From Paenibacillus faecis (GTDB lineage: Bacteria; Bacillota; Bacilli; Paenibacillales; Paenibacillaceae), in assembly GCF_008084145.1 (NCBI RefSeq), contig NZ_VSDO01000006.1:93180-157179 (forward strand): a stretch of DNA of 64,000 nt, written 5' to 3'. The notes beneath the pieces are model-generated. The model was not told the DNA's origin. It saw only the letters and a program-made list of their open reading frames with translations, and searched no databases. Position 1 is the stretch's first letter. Each line of letters begins with the position of its first letter. Of the stretch, positions 34,571 to 43,273 are shown in pieces. A program made the translations under genes and the position numbers.

Positions 34571-35542
34571 TTAACGAGCCGGAGGGATATCTTTCAGCTC
34601 GTAATAGACGGCCTTCCCTTTGCGTCTGGCCGTGTTGACCATTTCATCGGCACCTAGCGACGGACCGCCGACCCGCAAAACGGCATCAATATGATCGAGC
34701 AGGCGAACCGCCGAGGGATGAAATATTCGATTAAACACTTCGTCACCGATGCGGGCCGATCCCGCCGTTTCTATGAGCGGCAGCGCGTACCACTCGCCGA
34801 GGACGGGCAAATGCCCCATTTCATAAATTTTGGAGGCGAACGCCTGCATTAAACGGACGTTGCGCTGAATGAGCGCGGGGTCGTCATTCGTCCCTGAGCG
34901 GTAAGGGCCCGCGATCAAAATATGCAATGAAGGCTTGGGGAATTCCGGTTCCGAAAACTTCGGCTGAATCAACCCCTTCGCTTCGGCATATTGCAGAAGC
35001 ATGATCGTCTTGGCATCCCGTATGTCTCCGGACGCCACCATGTCCAGCGCTTCGCCGAAGGGTAATTCAAGCACTTCGATATTTTCTTGCTCGTGAGCCA
35101 GTCCGCCGCCGTCGCCGGCACGCATATCGTCGGAGTACTCGGCAATATAAAGATGCAAAATTTCGGTAACGGAACCGGGCGACATGTAAGCCTCGAAAAC
35201 TTTATGCACTTGGGAAACCCGATACCCGGTTTCTTCTTCGGTTTCCCGGATGATCGCCGTTTCGGGACTTTCCTCATCCAGCAGGCCGGCGCAGACTTCA
35301 ATCAGCATTCCGGTTTCATTTCCGTTGACGTAGGTCGGCATCCGGAACTGGCGGGTCAGGATTACCGTTCCTTTCGCCCGGTTATACAGGAGGATGGCGG
35401 CCCCATTCCCGCGGTCATAAGCCTCCCGGGACTGTGTGGTCCAGCTTCCGTCTTGATTTTGGGTTTCAAAGGTGATTTTCTTCAGCACATACCAATTGTC
35501 GGATAATACCTGTTCGTCGATGAGCCGTACTTTGGGATTCAT
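34571..35542 (-). CDS. Nudix hydrolase fused to a DUF4406 nucleoside-deoxyribosyltransferase-like domain
   Basis: 323 residues. Residues 1 to about 195 form a Nudix domain of the GDP-mannose/ADP-sugar pyrophosphatase (NudK/YffH) group, with the Nudix box GLLDEESPETAIIRETEEET. Residues about 205-323 start PSLHILIAGPYRSGTNDDP and continue as DUF4406, a fold related to nucleoside 2-deoxyribosyltransferases that cleave or exchange N-glycosidic bonds. Together they could act on modified nucleotides in sequence. ATG 35542 follows AAGGAGGAACACT. A convergent stretch at 34438-34570 holds one hairpin (GGAGGACGAAG/CTTCGTTCTCC) and no gene. Confidence 0.88.
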   Translation of the reverse strand: MNPKVRLIDEQVLSDNWYVLKKITFETQNQDGSWTTQSREAYDRGNGAAILLYNRAKGTVILTRQFRMPTYVNGNETGMLIEVCAGLLDEESPETAIIRETEEETGYRVSQVHKVFEAYMSPGSVTEILHLYIAEYSDDMRAGDGGGLAHEQENIEVLELPFGEALDMVASGDIRDAKTIMLLQYAEAKGLIQPKFSEPEFPKPSLHILIAGPYRSGTNDDPALIQRNVRLMQAFASKIYEMGHLPVLGEWYALPLIETAGSARIGDEVFNRIFHPSAVRLLDHIDAVLRVGGPSLGADEMVNTARRKGKAVYYELKDIPPAR

Positions 35543-35674
35543 AGTGTTCCTCCTTCAGGAGATTTTATCTCGTTCCGCTGCTATCTATCCTAGCAGGCGA
35601 CAAAGGGATGAACAATCTTAATATATTGAACGGAATTATCGTAAAATTGACCTCAACTATAAGGCAGGTGACGC

Positions 35675-36556
35675 ATGATGCTATCGCCTTCATCCTTCTA
35701 TTTCCGGACGGCGGACGAAAAGCCGTTTCCATTCGCCACCTTATCTTCGATCGGGTGGGATCGCAAAGCGACGGATAAATACGACTTTGACGTTTTCCGT
35801 CGTGCGGACCGGGGGCATTTCATTTTTCAATTTACACTTTCCGGGGAAGGTAGGGTCGTCTTGAATGGGAAAGAGCAGCAATTGCCTGCCGGAACGGGCT
35901 TTTTGGTTAAAGTGCCCAGTGAAGCCCGTTATTTCTATGAGGCCTCGGCAAAGGAACCTTGGGAGTTCATATGGATGAACGTAAAGGGGGAGGATGCCCA
36001 CAGGTTTGCGGACCGGTTATGCGGAGAGGCGGGGGCCTCGTTCAAACTTCAGCCGGAATCGTCTCCGCTGCGCTTGTTTTGGAGCCTGTACCGGGAAATC
36101 GCCGTCGGGAACTTGCGCAACCATTATCGGATATCGACCAAGGTGTACGAGTGGATCGTAGCTATGCAAGCCAACGAATCCGAATTGGAACGAGAGCCGG
36201 AACGGGTCAAGCCCGCTTTTTTGGCCGCCGAGGACTTTATCAAACGGCATTTTTCCGAATCATTAACTCTGGAAGATATTGCGAATCATGCGGGCGTGTC
36301 CAAGCATTATCTATGCCGCTTATTTCAAAAAAACCTCGGCTATTCACCCATGGAATTCGTCAGACGCAGACGGATTGAGCAGGCGGCGGCCGCCCTCCGG
36401 GTTACGGATCAGGCGGTCCACCGAATCGCGGCGGAATGCGGTTTTGAAACCCAAAGCTATTTCGGAAAAGTGTTCCGCGATTACTTCGGGATGTCCCCGC
36501 TCGAATACCGGAAGCAAGAGCTGGAATATCCGTATAAGACCGTGATTATTGATTAA
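35675..36556 (+). CDS. AraC family regulator
   Basis: 293 residues. An N-terminal cupin-like sensor domain (GEGRVVLNGKEQQLPAGTGFLVKVP) is followed by two helix-turn-helix motifs: LTLEDIANHAGVSKHYLCRLF and VHRIAAECGFETQSYFGKVFRDYFGMSPLEYR. The sensor type suggests a sugar or small-molecule ligand. It has its own AGGCAGGTGAC ribosome site and diverges from the Nudix gene. Target genes are not evident. Confidence 0.9.
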   Translation: MMLSPSSFYFRTADEKPFPFATLSSIGWDRKATDKYDFDVFRRADRGHFIFQFTLSGEGRVVLNGKEQQLPAGTGFLVKVPSEARYFYEASAKEPWEFIWMNVKGEDAHRFADRLCGEAGASFKLQPESSPLRLFWSLYREIAVGNLRNHYRISTKVYEWIVAMQANESELEREPERVKPAFLAAEDFIKRHFSESLTLEDIANHAGVSKHYLCRLFQKNLGYSPMEFVRRRRIEQAAAALRVTDQAVHRIAAECGFETQSYFGKVFRDYFGMSPLEYRKQELEYPYKTVIID

Positions 36557-36607
36557 AATCAGAGGCGGCCCTAATGCTTTTGTCTTAAATACAAGGAATG
36601 AAGGTGT

Positions 36608-36660
36608 CCCCTGGACTAGACATGCATCTTTGGATGGATGTCTAGTCCAGGGGATTTTTT
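36608..36660 (+). terminator. Strong terminator after the AraC gene
   Basis: A 16-bp perfect stem CCCCTGGACTAGACAT/ATGTCTAGTCCAGGGG (36608-36623/36638-36653) with six T residues. Confidence 0.9.
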
Positions 36661-36755
36661 ATATGGAGAATTCTGCCTGGATGCGTTTGCCGGTTTCACG
36701 GCATTTTCAAAAATAATGTTTACATTTTTCAATAGGAGGAATATACTTATGATAT

Positions 36756-36777
36756 AAAGTTGCATTAAGGAAACTTT
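36756..36777. promoter_or_regulatory. MntR box before mntH
   Basis: The core TTGCATTAAGGAAACT (36760-36775), flanked by AAAG and TT to make a near-palindrome, closely matches the MntR operator of Bacillus mntH (TTTGCCTTAAGGAAAC). It lies downstream of the likely -10 (TATGAT at 36748-36753), so MntR with Mn2+ would block transcription. Confidence 0.75.
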
Positions 36778-36821
36778 ACTGGTTGAAGACAACTTTGACC
36801 TTTGCATAAGGAGGGATCGAC

Positions 36822-38120
36822 ATGATGGAACAAGGTGTCGTACATGAACAAACGAAAATGGATCATAAAGGAACGGCCTTGCCCGCAGCGGCAAAAGCCG
36901 CTTTAAACGGTGAAGCGAAGGGGATAAAGCGACTGCTGCCGTTTTTGGGTCCGGCCTTCATTGCAGCGGTCGCCTATCTCGATCCCGGCAATTTCGCCAC
37001 CAATATTACCGCAGGCTCCAAATACGGATATTTACTTCTATGGGTCATCGCGGCCTCGAATCTCATGGCGGTTCTGATTCAAACATTATCGGCGAAGCTG
37101 GGCATCGCCACCGGCAAAAATTTACCGGAGGTTGCACACGACCGCTTTCCGAAAAGCGTATCTATCTTCTTGTGGATTCAAAGCGAACTGGTCATCATTG
37201 CGACCGATTTGGCCGAGTTTATCGGGGCGGCTCTCGGCTTGTACTTGCTATTCGGCATTCCGATGCTGCCGGCCGCCATTATCACCGCCATCGGCTCCTT
37301 TGCCATCCTGGAGCTGCAGCGGAGGGGATATCGCTCGCTTGAGGCCGGAATCGCCGCAATGGTGCTGATCGTCGTATTGGCTTTTGCCTTCCAGGTGATC
37401 GTCGCCAAGCCGGATTTCGCCGCGGTTGCCACCGGCATTGTCACCCCCCGGTTTGACGGAATCGACAGCGTCCTGCTCGCTGCGGGCATCCTTGGCGCTA
37501 CCGTCATGCCGCACGCGATTTATCTGCATTCTTCCCTGACGCAAAATCGCATTGTCGGCAGAAACGAGGCGGAGAAGAAGAAGATTTTCAAGCTGGAATT
37601 CATTGATATCATCCTGGCCATGATTATTGCCGGTGCCGTCAATATGGCGATGGTTGTCGTTTCCGCCGGGCTGTTCTTCAAGAATGGAATGGTGGTCGAG
37701 GATCTGGACGTGGCTTTCCGGCAATTTGGACAATTGTCCGGGCCGGTCACCGCTATCTCGTTCGGTCTGGGTCTGCTTATCGCCGGTCTGTCGAGCTCTT
37801 CGGTGGGAACGATGGCCGGTGACGTGGTCATGCAGGGATTCATCAACAAACGGATTAATTTATATCTCCGGCGCGCGATCACAATGGTACCGCCGCTCGC
37901 GATCATTGTTTCGGGTGTGAACCCGACGGACGCTCTGGTGATGAGCCAAGTGGTTCTGTCCTTCGGCATCGCCTTCGCTCTTATTCCGCTTATCCTGTTT
38001 ACCGCCAACCGCGACATCATGGGCGGGCTCGTCAACCGGCGCATCACTACGATACTGGGTTGGATGATTTCCGCGCTGGTCGTCGGACTCAATTTATTCC
38101 TCATCGTGCAGATGCTGTGA
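36822..38120 (+). CDS. mntH: Mn2+ transporter MntH (Nramp family)
   Basis: 432 residues with about 11 helices. The Nramp metal-site motif DPGN (LDPGNFATNI) in helix 1 and MPH (ATVMPHAIYLHSSL) in helix 6 are intact, together with the family stretch between helices 8 and 9. It imports Mn2+ (and other divalent metals) with protons. A 35-residue soluble N-terminus precedes helix 1. ATG 36822 follows AAGGAGGGATCGAC. Repression by MntR is predicted from the upstream box. Confidence 0.95.
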   Translation: MMEQGVVHEQTKMDHKGTALPAAAKAALNGEAKGIKRLLPFLGPAFIAAVAYLDPGNFATNITAGSKYGYLLLWVIAASNLMAVLIQTLSAKLGIATGKNLPEVAHDRFPKSVSIFLWIQSELVIIATDLAEFIGAALGLYLLFGIPMLPAAIITAIGSFAILELQRRGYRSLEAGIAAMVLIVVLAFAFQVIVAKPDFAAVATGIVTPRFDGIDSVLLAAGILGATVMPHAIYLHSSLTQNRIVGRNEAEKKKIFKLEFIDIILAMIIAGAVNMAMVVVSAGLFFKNGMVVEDLDVAFRQFGQLSGPVTAISFGLGLLIAGLSSSSVGTMAGDVVMQGFINKRINLYLRRAITMVPPLAIIVSGVNPTDALVMSQVVLSFGIAFALIPLILFTANRDIMGGLVNRRITTILGWMISALVVGLNLFLIVQML

Positions 38121-38161
38121 ATGAGGCTTGAAATCGCATCACAGTGTATTATTCTCAATGA

Positions 38162-38410
38162 AATGGGCAGGTCAACGTTGGTTCCCTAGGGTTTGCGGCG
38201 TATTCATTATTCGACAATATGGTTGTGGGTTATATGCTGCCGCTAGGATATTATATGCTAAATTTATTCTCGGGGCCCGAGTTGGGCAACTTCTATTTAT
38301 TTTCATTGGCCAACGGGAGTTTAAGCGAGAAGTACTGGCTGTTTGGCGGAGGGGTAACACTGTTTGCATTTGGGATAGTTTACGGAAGCTTAGTGAGAAG
38401 GATTAGATAA
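38162..38410 (+). pseudogene. Fragment of a membrane protein
   Basis: About 82 residues open from 38162 to 38410 without a supported start; two hydrophobic stretches (GFAAYSLFDNMVVGYMLPLG and WLFGGGVTLFAFGIVYG). It ends in a basic tail. It reads like the C-terminal end of a larger membrane protein, but the family was not recognised, and a small real protein starting at ATG 38219 is possible. Confidence 0.4.
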
Positions 38411-38416
38411 AAGCGG

Positions 38417-38449
38417 CAAGAAAGCGGCTCACGTAGAGCCGCTTTCTTG
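38417..38449. terminator. Bidirectional terminator before the HpaB-type gene end
   Basis: A 14-bp perfect stem CAAGAAAGCGGCTC/GAGCCGCTTTCTTG around ACGTA, touching the stop codon of the minus-strand monooxygenase gene. Confidence 0.8.
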
Positions 38450-39907
38450 TTATAAGTCTCTTCCGATCAACTGATGGACCAGCGCTTTATAGTCCTCCTG
38501 TCTTTCGCAGCTTTGATACATACGGTTGGCGGTCGTCTTGGCGTTGCCGAAGAAAAAGCGCTCGAACTGGCTTTGTCTGCCGCCGAAGGGACCCGCCCCC
38601 AGTTCCCAGGCCAACCTGAATAGGGAGATCCGCTCTTTGGCCGATGACGATACCCCCTTCAAATAAACCTCCAAATATTGCTTCGGAGCGGATGACAAGT
38701 CGGCTTCTAAGGGGTTCATGATCAGATTGCTGGCGCTAAGCTGTTGTATCGTATGGATCATTTCTTCATAATATTCGGGAAACTGAAGATTAGCCGCGAT
38801 TAAAGGGGGATTCCCGGGAACATAGTAACCGTTAGGGGTCGTATCACCCGTTGTTTCGGAGGCCAGCCTCAAAGCGCGAAGGTTCTCGAGCATCGTCATT
38901 ACTCTGGCGATCCGGCTCGTTGTCGACAACTCCGCTGCCGCGTTTTGCTCTTCGGCCAGGGAGAGTATCAAACCCAACAAAAACTCGGTTTTGGCGATAT
39001 ATCTGGAGAGGATTTGATGTCCCGCGTAAGCATGGAAATTTCCCTCCTGAAATAAACGGTTGAACAACCTTTCATCCCCGTAAAAAAACACCCGATCATG
39101 CGAGACGAGCACCCGGTCCAACACAACGAACGTGTCCATTTCCTCGAATCTGCTGCTAAGCGGGTGGTCAAAGGCGGAGTCGCGGGCATAGCTCTCGCGG
39201 CAAATGAACGTGATCCCTTCCAAATCGTTCGGGACCGCAAAGGCAAAAGCGCTGGGATTCCCGTCCTCCGACAGCGAAAAGGAAGGGGAAGGGAAAACCA
39301 GGATTTCTTCACAGGTGGGGCCCTGGGTGGCCATGATGAAGGCACCGCTAACGACAATTCCTTTATCGTTCGTTTCGATGACTTTAGCCGCAATGGATCC
39401 CTCGGTGTCCGCGGGTTCGGACCATTTGGATGCTAGGGGCTGTACAAAGGCATGCGACAGCGTAATATCGTTTTCCCGGCAGTAAGCGTAATAATCTCTT
39501 AAATTCCGGGCAAAATCCGGCGAGCTTTGCTCGAGAACGGAAGCGGCCGTATAAAAGGCCATTAATGCCGTGTTCATATAGTCGGGGGAACGGCCGAGAA
39601 ACCCGTGATGCCGCCCCGACCAAATCTCCGTCACCTGCCTTCTGCGAACCAGATCGTCCGCGTTGACCGGCGGCAGATAGGAGAGACCGACGCGTTCGCC
39701 GGTTAGCGGGGAAAGATAGGTCATCCGTTCGATATATTCCCCGTCGCATTGCAGGTCATACAAGTCGGCCTGCGTGCGGATTAGCCCGCGAAAGGCGGGA
39801 TGTTCGGACAGGGGGCCGGATACTCGTTCACCCTGATACCAAAGGTTGATGCGCTGCCGGTCTATCCGTTCGATATACTGCCTACCGTTTTTAACAGGCA
39901 TGGTCAT
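38450..39907 (-). CDS. HpaB-type FADH2-dependent 4-hydroxyphenylacetate/phenol monooxygenase
   Basis: 485 residues, the usual length of the large oxygenase subunit. Family segments include GRSPDYMNTALMAFY, the flavin-binding region around AFVQPLASKW and VVSGAFIMATQGPTCEEILVF, and the C-terminal LFRLAWELGAGPFGGRQSQFERFFFG. The enzyme hydroxylates phenols with FADH2 made by a separate reductase (HpaC), which is not in the window. AAAGGAGATT precedes the ATG. The adjacent minus-strand MFS gene may move its substrate or product. Confidence 0.9.
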   Translation of the reverse strand: MTMPVKNGRQYIERIDRQRINLWYQGERVSGPLSEHPAFRGLIRTQADLYDLQCDGEYIERMTYLSPLTGERVGLSYLPPVNADDLVRRRQVTEIWSGRHHGFLGRSPDYMNTALMAFYTAASVLEQSSPDFARNLRDYYAYCRENDITLSHAFVQPLASKWSEPADTEGSIAAKVIETNDKGIVVSGAFIMATQGPTCEEILVFPSPSFSLSEDGNPSAFAFAVPNDLEGITFICRESYARDSAFDHPLSSRFEEMDTFVVLDRVLVSHDRVFFYGDERLFNRLFQEGNFHAYAGHQILSRYIAKTEFLLGLILSLAEEQNAAAELSTTSRIARVMTMLENLRALRLASETTGDTTPNGYYVPGNPPLIAANLQFPEYYEEMIHTIQQLSASNLIMNPLEADLSSAPKQYLEVYLKGVSSSAKERISLFRLAWELGAGPFGGRQSQFERFFFGNAKTTANRMYQSCERQEDYKALVHQLIGRDL

Positions 39908-40046
39908 AATCTCCTTTACGAAGATGATTAATGCGTCGCTTATCGCCGCGGAATGATCTCCCTATATATATTGCAGGGGAAATGTAAATGGTGAATCGGA
40001 CGCATCATTTTCCAAAATCGAGTGTCCGGTCCTGTCGATTCTTTTG

Positions 40047-41240
40047 TCAGGAAGAATGCCCTTGCGTAGCATGATGCTGAACTGAAACGTCCCGTTTTCC
40101 GGCCTTTAGCCATAAACCGAGCGAAAGGATAAAGCAAGCCATAGTAAAGGCGGCCACGGCCATAAATTGTCTCGTTCTTCCGTAAAGAAGGCCCGCGATG
40201 TATGCGCCAGCGGTCGTTGCTCCGTACATGGCGGCATTGCTTAAAGCGGCGATCGTGCCTCGGGCTTGATGTGCGAGCGATTGGAGTTCGGTTATCATCA
40301 CTGGAAAGAGGGTGCCCATGAGAAGGAAAATGGCAAACAACCCGGCTTTCACAAAAGACGGAGAGGAGGTATTGGAGATGCCGAGATATAACAGGCCCGC
40401 CGCGCCTAAAGCAACCACCAACACCTTGTTTTTCCCGAACCGGTTGACGGTCCGGCTGCCCAAGAAACTGCCGATTAGATTGCCGAGTCCCAAAAACATC
40501 ATAACTTGCCCCGTTCCCGCTACGCCCAACGAATACGCGTCGGCCAGCCAACTTCCGAGAAAGCTGAAAGCCGCAAAGTTGCCAAGCTGAAAAGCAAAGT
40601 AGGCGATGAACGAAATTTTCCCGTTTCTAGCCGTAAAGACACTCCTGTAATTTTGAAGAATAGAGAGGCCGGGCGATCGCCGAGGCGTCTGTTCCGGCGG
40701 GAGATCGGGCACCACGAAACGAATCGGTATCGCGAGCAATAAAGCAAAAACGCCCAAGAGAAAGAAAGGCAGCGACCAGGTGCGATCCGCCATAAAAGTC
40801 CCCAACGGGACCCCTAGAGTTTGAGAAACGGCGAGCCCACCCGTGACGATCCCCATAGCTCGCAAAATTTGGTTAGGACGAACAAGCGAAGGGATGGAAG
40901 CCCATATTTGCGGGGTAACGATAGCCGCCGAAATGCCGGAAAGAGCGCGGAACAGCAGCATCACGGCAAAGCTAGGGGCTATTCCGCATAAAAAAGTCGA
41001 TATCCCGAAGCCGATCATCCCGTATAACATCACTTTTTTTCGGTTCCATCCATCCGATAGCGGCCCGATTACCAGGGCGAATAAAGCGTATCCGAGCGCG
41101 TAAGCACCAACCATCCATCCGGAACTCGCTACCGAAACGCCGTACGTTTCCCGCAAAACCGGGAGTAACGGAGAGATGAGAAAGGTATCCGTACCGATAA
41201 GAAACATGAGCAAGAAATAAAGAACGATAATAGGGTTCAT
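40047..41240 (-). CDS. MFS transporter (DHA1 type)
   Basis: 397 residues with 12 hydrophobic helices. It opens LYFLLMFLIGTDTFLISPLL and has GPLSDGWNRKKVMLYG between helices 2 and 3. ATG 41240 follows AAAGGAGATGG; a longer frame to 41366 lacks a ribosome site and overlaps the ArsR gene. The ArsR-type gene immediately upstream on the same strand is the likely regulator. Substrate unknown. Confidence 0.88.
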   Translation of the reverse strand: MNPIIVLYFLLMFLIGTDTFLISPLLPVLRETYGVSVASSGWMVGAYALGYALFALVIGPLSDGWNRKKVMLYGMIGFGISTFLCGIAPSFAVMLLFRALSGISAAIVTPQIWASIPSLVRPNQILRAMGIVTGGLAVSQTLGVPLGTFMADRTWSLPFFLLGVFALLLAIPIRFVVPDLPPEQTPRRSPGLSILQNYRSVFTARNGKISFIAYFAFQLGNFAAFSFLGSWLADAYSLGVAGTGQVMMFLGLGNLIGSFLGSRTVNRFGKNKVLVVALGAAGLLYLGISNTSSPSFVKAGLFAIFLLMGTLFPVMITELQSLAHQARGTIAALSNAAMYGATTAGAYIAGLLYGRTRQFMAVAAFTMACFILSLGLWLKAGKRDVSVQHHATQGHSS

Positions 41241-41328
41241 GAAGCCATCTCCTTTGCAGCAACGATGCAGTCTGTAGTTATGTAGTACAACAACTATTGA
41301 ACTAATAGACAAAAAGAATGTCCTTGCG

Positions 41329-41619
41329 TCACAAGGACTCAAGGAACCCTGGAAGGAAAGCGGCAAATGCGGCTTTGTTGATTTTCGTATAGCGGGTTTG
41401 CGCGTCTTTTCTTACGGTAATCAGTCCGGCTTCCCGAAGTGTACGAAAATGGTAAGATGCGTTCGATTTCGAGATGGCGCAAATTTCGCCTACCTCCCCG
41501 CAGGCCATCTCCTTATCCTTGTTGTACAATGTCCGGATAATTTCAATCCGGGTGGGATCAGCCAAAGCCTTAAAAATTTTGACCAGAGTGTCATCCGATT
41601 TCGTTAGTTCAATAGTCAT
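41329..41619 (-). CDS. ArsR family repressor
   Basis: 96 residues: IFKALADPTRIEIIRTLYNKDKEMACGEVGEICAISKSNASYHFRTLREAGLI. It has MAC-GEVGE-IC, a Cys pattern (about six residues apart) within the DNA-binding helix region that could respond to metals or oxidants, but is not the classic CxC. It lies 88 bases before the MFS gene on the same strand and probably controls it. The gap between them contains short inverted repeats (TAGTTGTTGTAC area). Confidence 0.85.
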   Translation of the reverse strand: MTIELTKSDDTLVKIFKALADPTRIEIIRTLYNKDKEMACGEVGEICAISKSNASYHFRTLREAGLITVRKDAQTRYTKINKAAFAAFLPGFLESL

Positions 41620-41738
41620 AAAACTAAGATACAAAAAATCAAACGAGATTGCAAGTGATTTAAGTTAACCGCATGGAGTTGACGAAACCTCCGTAAATAA
41701 ATTTGTAATTTGCAAATTTAGGGTGAAATAGCAGTCCT

Positions 41739-42179
41739 CTACGGACTGCAGCATAAGCTGGATTTTCCCATAGCTTCATTCAGCAGGCGGATGGAGCGCA
41801 GGATCGTTTCCTTTTCAAACTCGGTCAGGTGCGAGAAGATTTCCTCGAACGTCCGGGCCATCTGAGCATCGATGGAGGCTGCGACGGAGTTCCCTTCCGC
41901 GGTCAAAGACAGATTGTAAACCCGGCGGTCCGTCACATCCGGATTTTTCTTCAACAAATTCATTTTGACTAGCGATTGAACCTGTCTGCTGAAGGTGGTG
42001 ATATCCGTATCCAGCGCATCTGCGATCTCCTGCATGGACGGCTTGTGCCGGCGGTTTACTTCGTACAGGATATGGCTTTGAACCAAAGAAACCTCGGTGC
42101 CGCCGGCCTTGCAGCAATTTTTGTTCAACGATCCAAAGTGGCGGGTCATCGTTTGTAACAGTTCACGCGTATTCTCCAT
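41739..42179 (-). CDS. MarR family regulator with Cys-Cys pairs at both ends
   Basis: 146 residues. The winged helix is at PSMQEIADALDTDITTFSRQVQSLVKMNLLKK with the wing DVTDRRVYNLSLT. It carries adjacent Cys near the N-terminus (NKNCCKAGG) and at the end (SLCCSP), which could bind thiophilic metals or arsenic, or form a redox switch across the dimer; that is inference. Promoter: -35 TTGCAT within the palindrome at 42220-42232 and -10 TATAAC, so autorepression is likely. Confidence 0.88.
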   Translation of the reverse strand: MENTRELLQTMTRHFGSLNKNCCKAGGTEVSLVQSHILYEVNRRHKPSMQEIADALDTDITTFSRQVQSLVKMNLLKKNPDVTDRRVYNLSLTAEGNSVAASIDAQMARTFEEIFSHLTEFEKETILRSIRLLNEAMGKSSLCCSP

Positions 42180-42219
42180 ACTTTCATCTCCTCTAGACCT
42201 CTAGTTATATCGCATTTAA

Positions 42220-42232
42220 TTGCATAATGCAA
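42220..42232. promoter_or_regulatory. MarR operator
   Basis: Perfect palindrome TTGCATAATGCAA covering the -35 of the minus-strand MarR gene (-10 TATAAC, 17-base spacer). Binding here would block RNA polymerase. Confidence 0.7.
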
Positions 42233-42301
42233 ATATGGCATCACGACAAAAAAAGACTATGATCTTCCCGAAAGGGATCACCATAGTCTTTCTTGTTCCC
42301 G

Positions 42302-43168
42302 TTAAATCACATATACGTATTCCTTGAGTTCCTTCTTCTTCAAACCGAATTCAAACGTATCCTGGCGAAGTCCCCGCCGCATCGTCTCCAGCGAAAGCAC
42401 TTCGGTTGGAGGAATATTGCCCAAGTGCACGCCGGGACCGAATTTACGCAAAAACAGAACCTGCTGATGCTTCAGAGGCGCTTCCCACATCAGGCGGTTC
42501 AGATCCGGCACGAATTTCAGCACATCGTCCAGCAGATTCGTCCGACATTCGCCCTTTTCGTCGAAAACGCCCACCCCTGTACCGGATTCGCGCGCCTCCA
42601 CCGTTAACAGTTCGGCACCGGCGTCCAGGTCCGTTTCCATGGTTTCGGCGAGCGAGGCGGCATCGATCAGAGATCCCGACAATTTTTTGCCGTATTCCGT
42701 GAACACGATCAATCCCCGCTGTTTCCCTTCCTTGATCAGTTCGGTGCGCTTCTGCCGCGGAAGATCGATCGTGCCGTCGGATACCTCAATCCCGTTAAAG
42801 CCCAAATTACAGACGGTATTGAAAAAAGCGGGCACCACATCCTGCTGTACGGCCGTCTCCAAAAGCGTTCCTCCCGGCATGACGACAATGCCGTGCCGTT
42901 TGGCCAGGTCGATTTTATATAGCAGCAGTTCGGTGCTGTACAGAGGGGCCGTGCCGAAGCCGAGTTTAATGCAGCTGATGTAGGAAGAGGCCGTTTCGAT
43001 CATGTCCGTAAACGAGTGCCTGCCGAGCCCCTTATCGATGACCATCGTCTGTCCGCGTCCCGTCCCTGCGGCCCTGCTTTCTGGATCCGGTTCCGCCGCG
43101 GCATCTAGGCGAAATCCGCTCGGATCGCACAGTTCGGAGGGCCAAACTCCACGCAAGGAATTTTTCAT
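42302..43168 (-). CDS. comA: Phosphosulfolactate synthase ComA
   Basis: 288 residues, (beta/alpha)8 barrel. It joins phosphoenolpyruvate and sulfite to make phosphosulfolactate. Family marks include TMVIDKGLGRHSFTDMIETA, YISCIKLGFGTAPLYS and VMPGGTLLETAVQQ. In Bacillus subtilis the counterpart is YitD, which feeds sulfolactate formation in spores. An extra Ala/Pro/Glu/Gly-rich segment of about 15 residues lies before TMVIDKG. ATG 43168 follows GAGGAGAGTTC. The ComB gene is nearby. Confidence 0.9.
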   Translation of the reverse strand: MKNSLRGVWPSELCDPSGFRLDAAAEPDPESRAAGTGRGQTMVIDKGLGRHSFTDMIETASSYISCIKLGFGTAPLYSTELLLYKIDLAKRHGIVVMPGGTLLETAVQQDVVPAFFNTVCNLGFNGIEVSDGTIDLPRQKRTELIKEGKQRGLIVFTEYGKKLSGSLIDAASLAETMETDLDAGAELLTVEARESGTGVGVFDEKGECRTNLLDDVLKFVPDLNRLMWEAPLKHQQVLFLRKFGPGVHLGNIPPTEVLSLETMRRGLRQDTFEFGLKKKELKEYVYVI

Positions 43169-43273
43169 CTGAACTCTCCTCAATTCTTTAGACTTTTCAT
43201 GTCATCAGGTGACATTGATATCTTATGCGTAGAGTCCCTGACAGGTGCCCAAAGCCGAGAGCTGGCGAAAGCG

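Noticed and set aside
39940..40551. 203-codon frame on the minus strand
   Set aside because: It overlaps the MFS gene in another frame and has no family resemblance.
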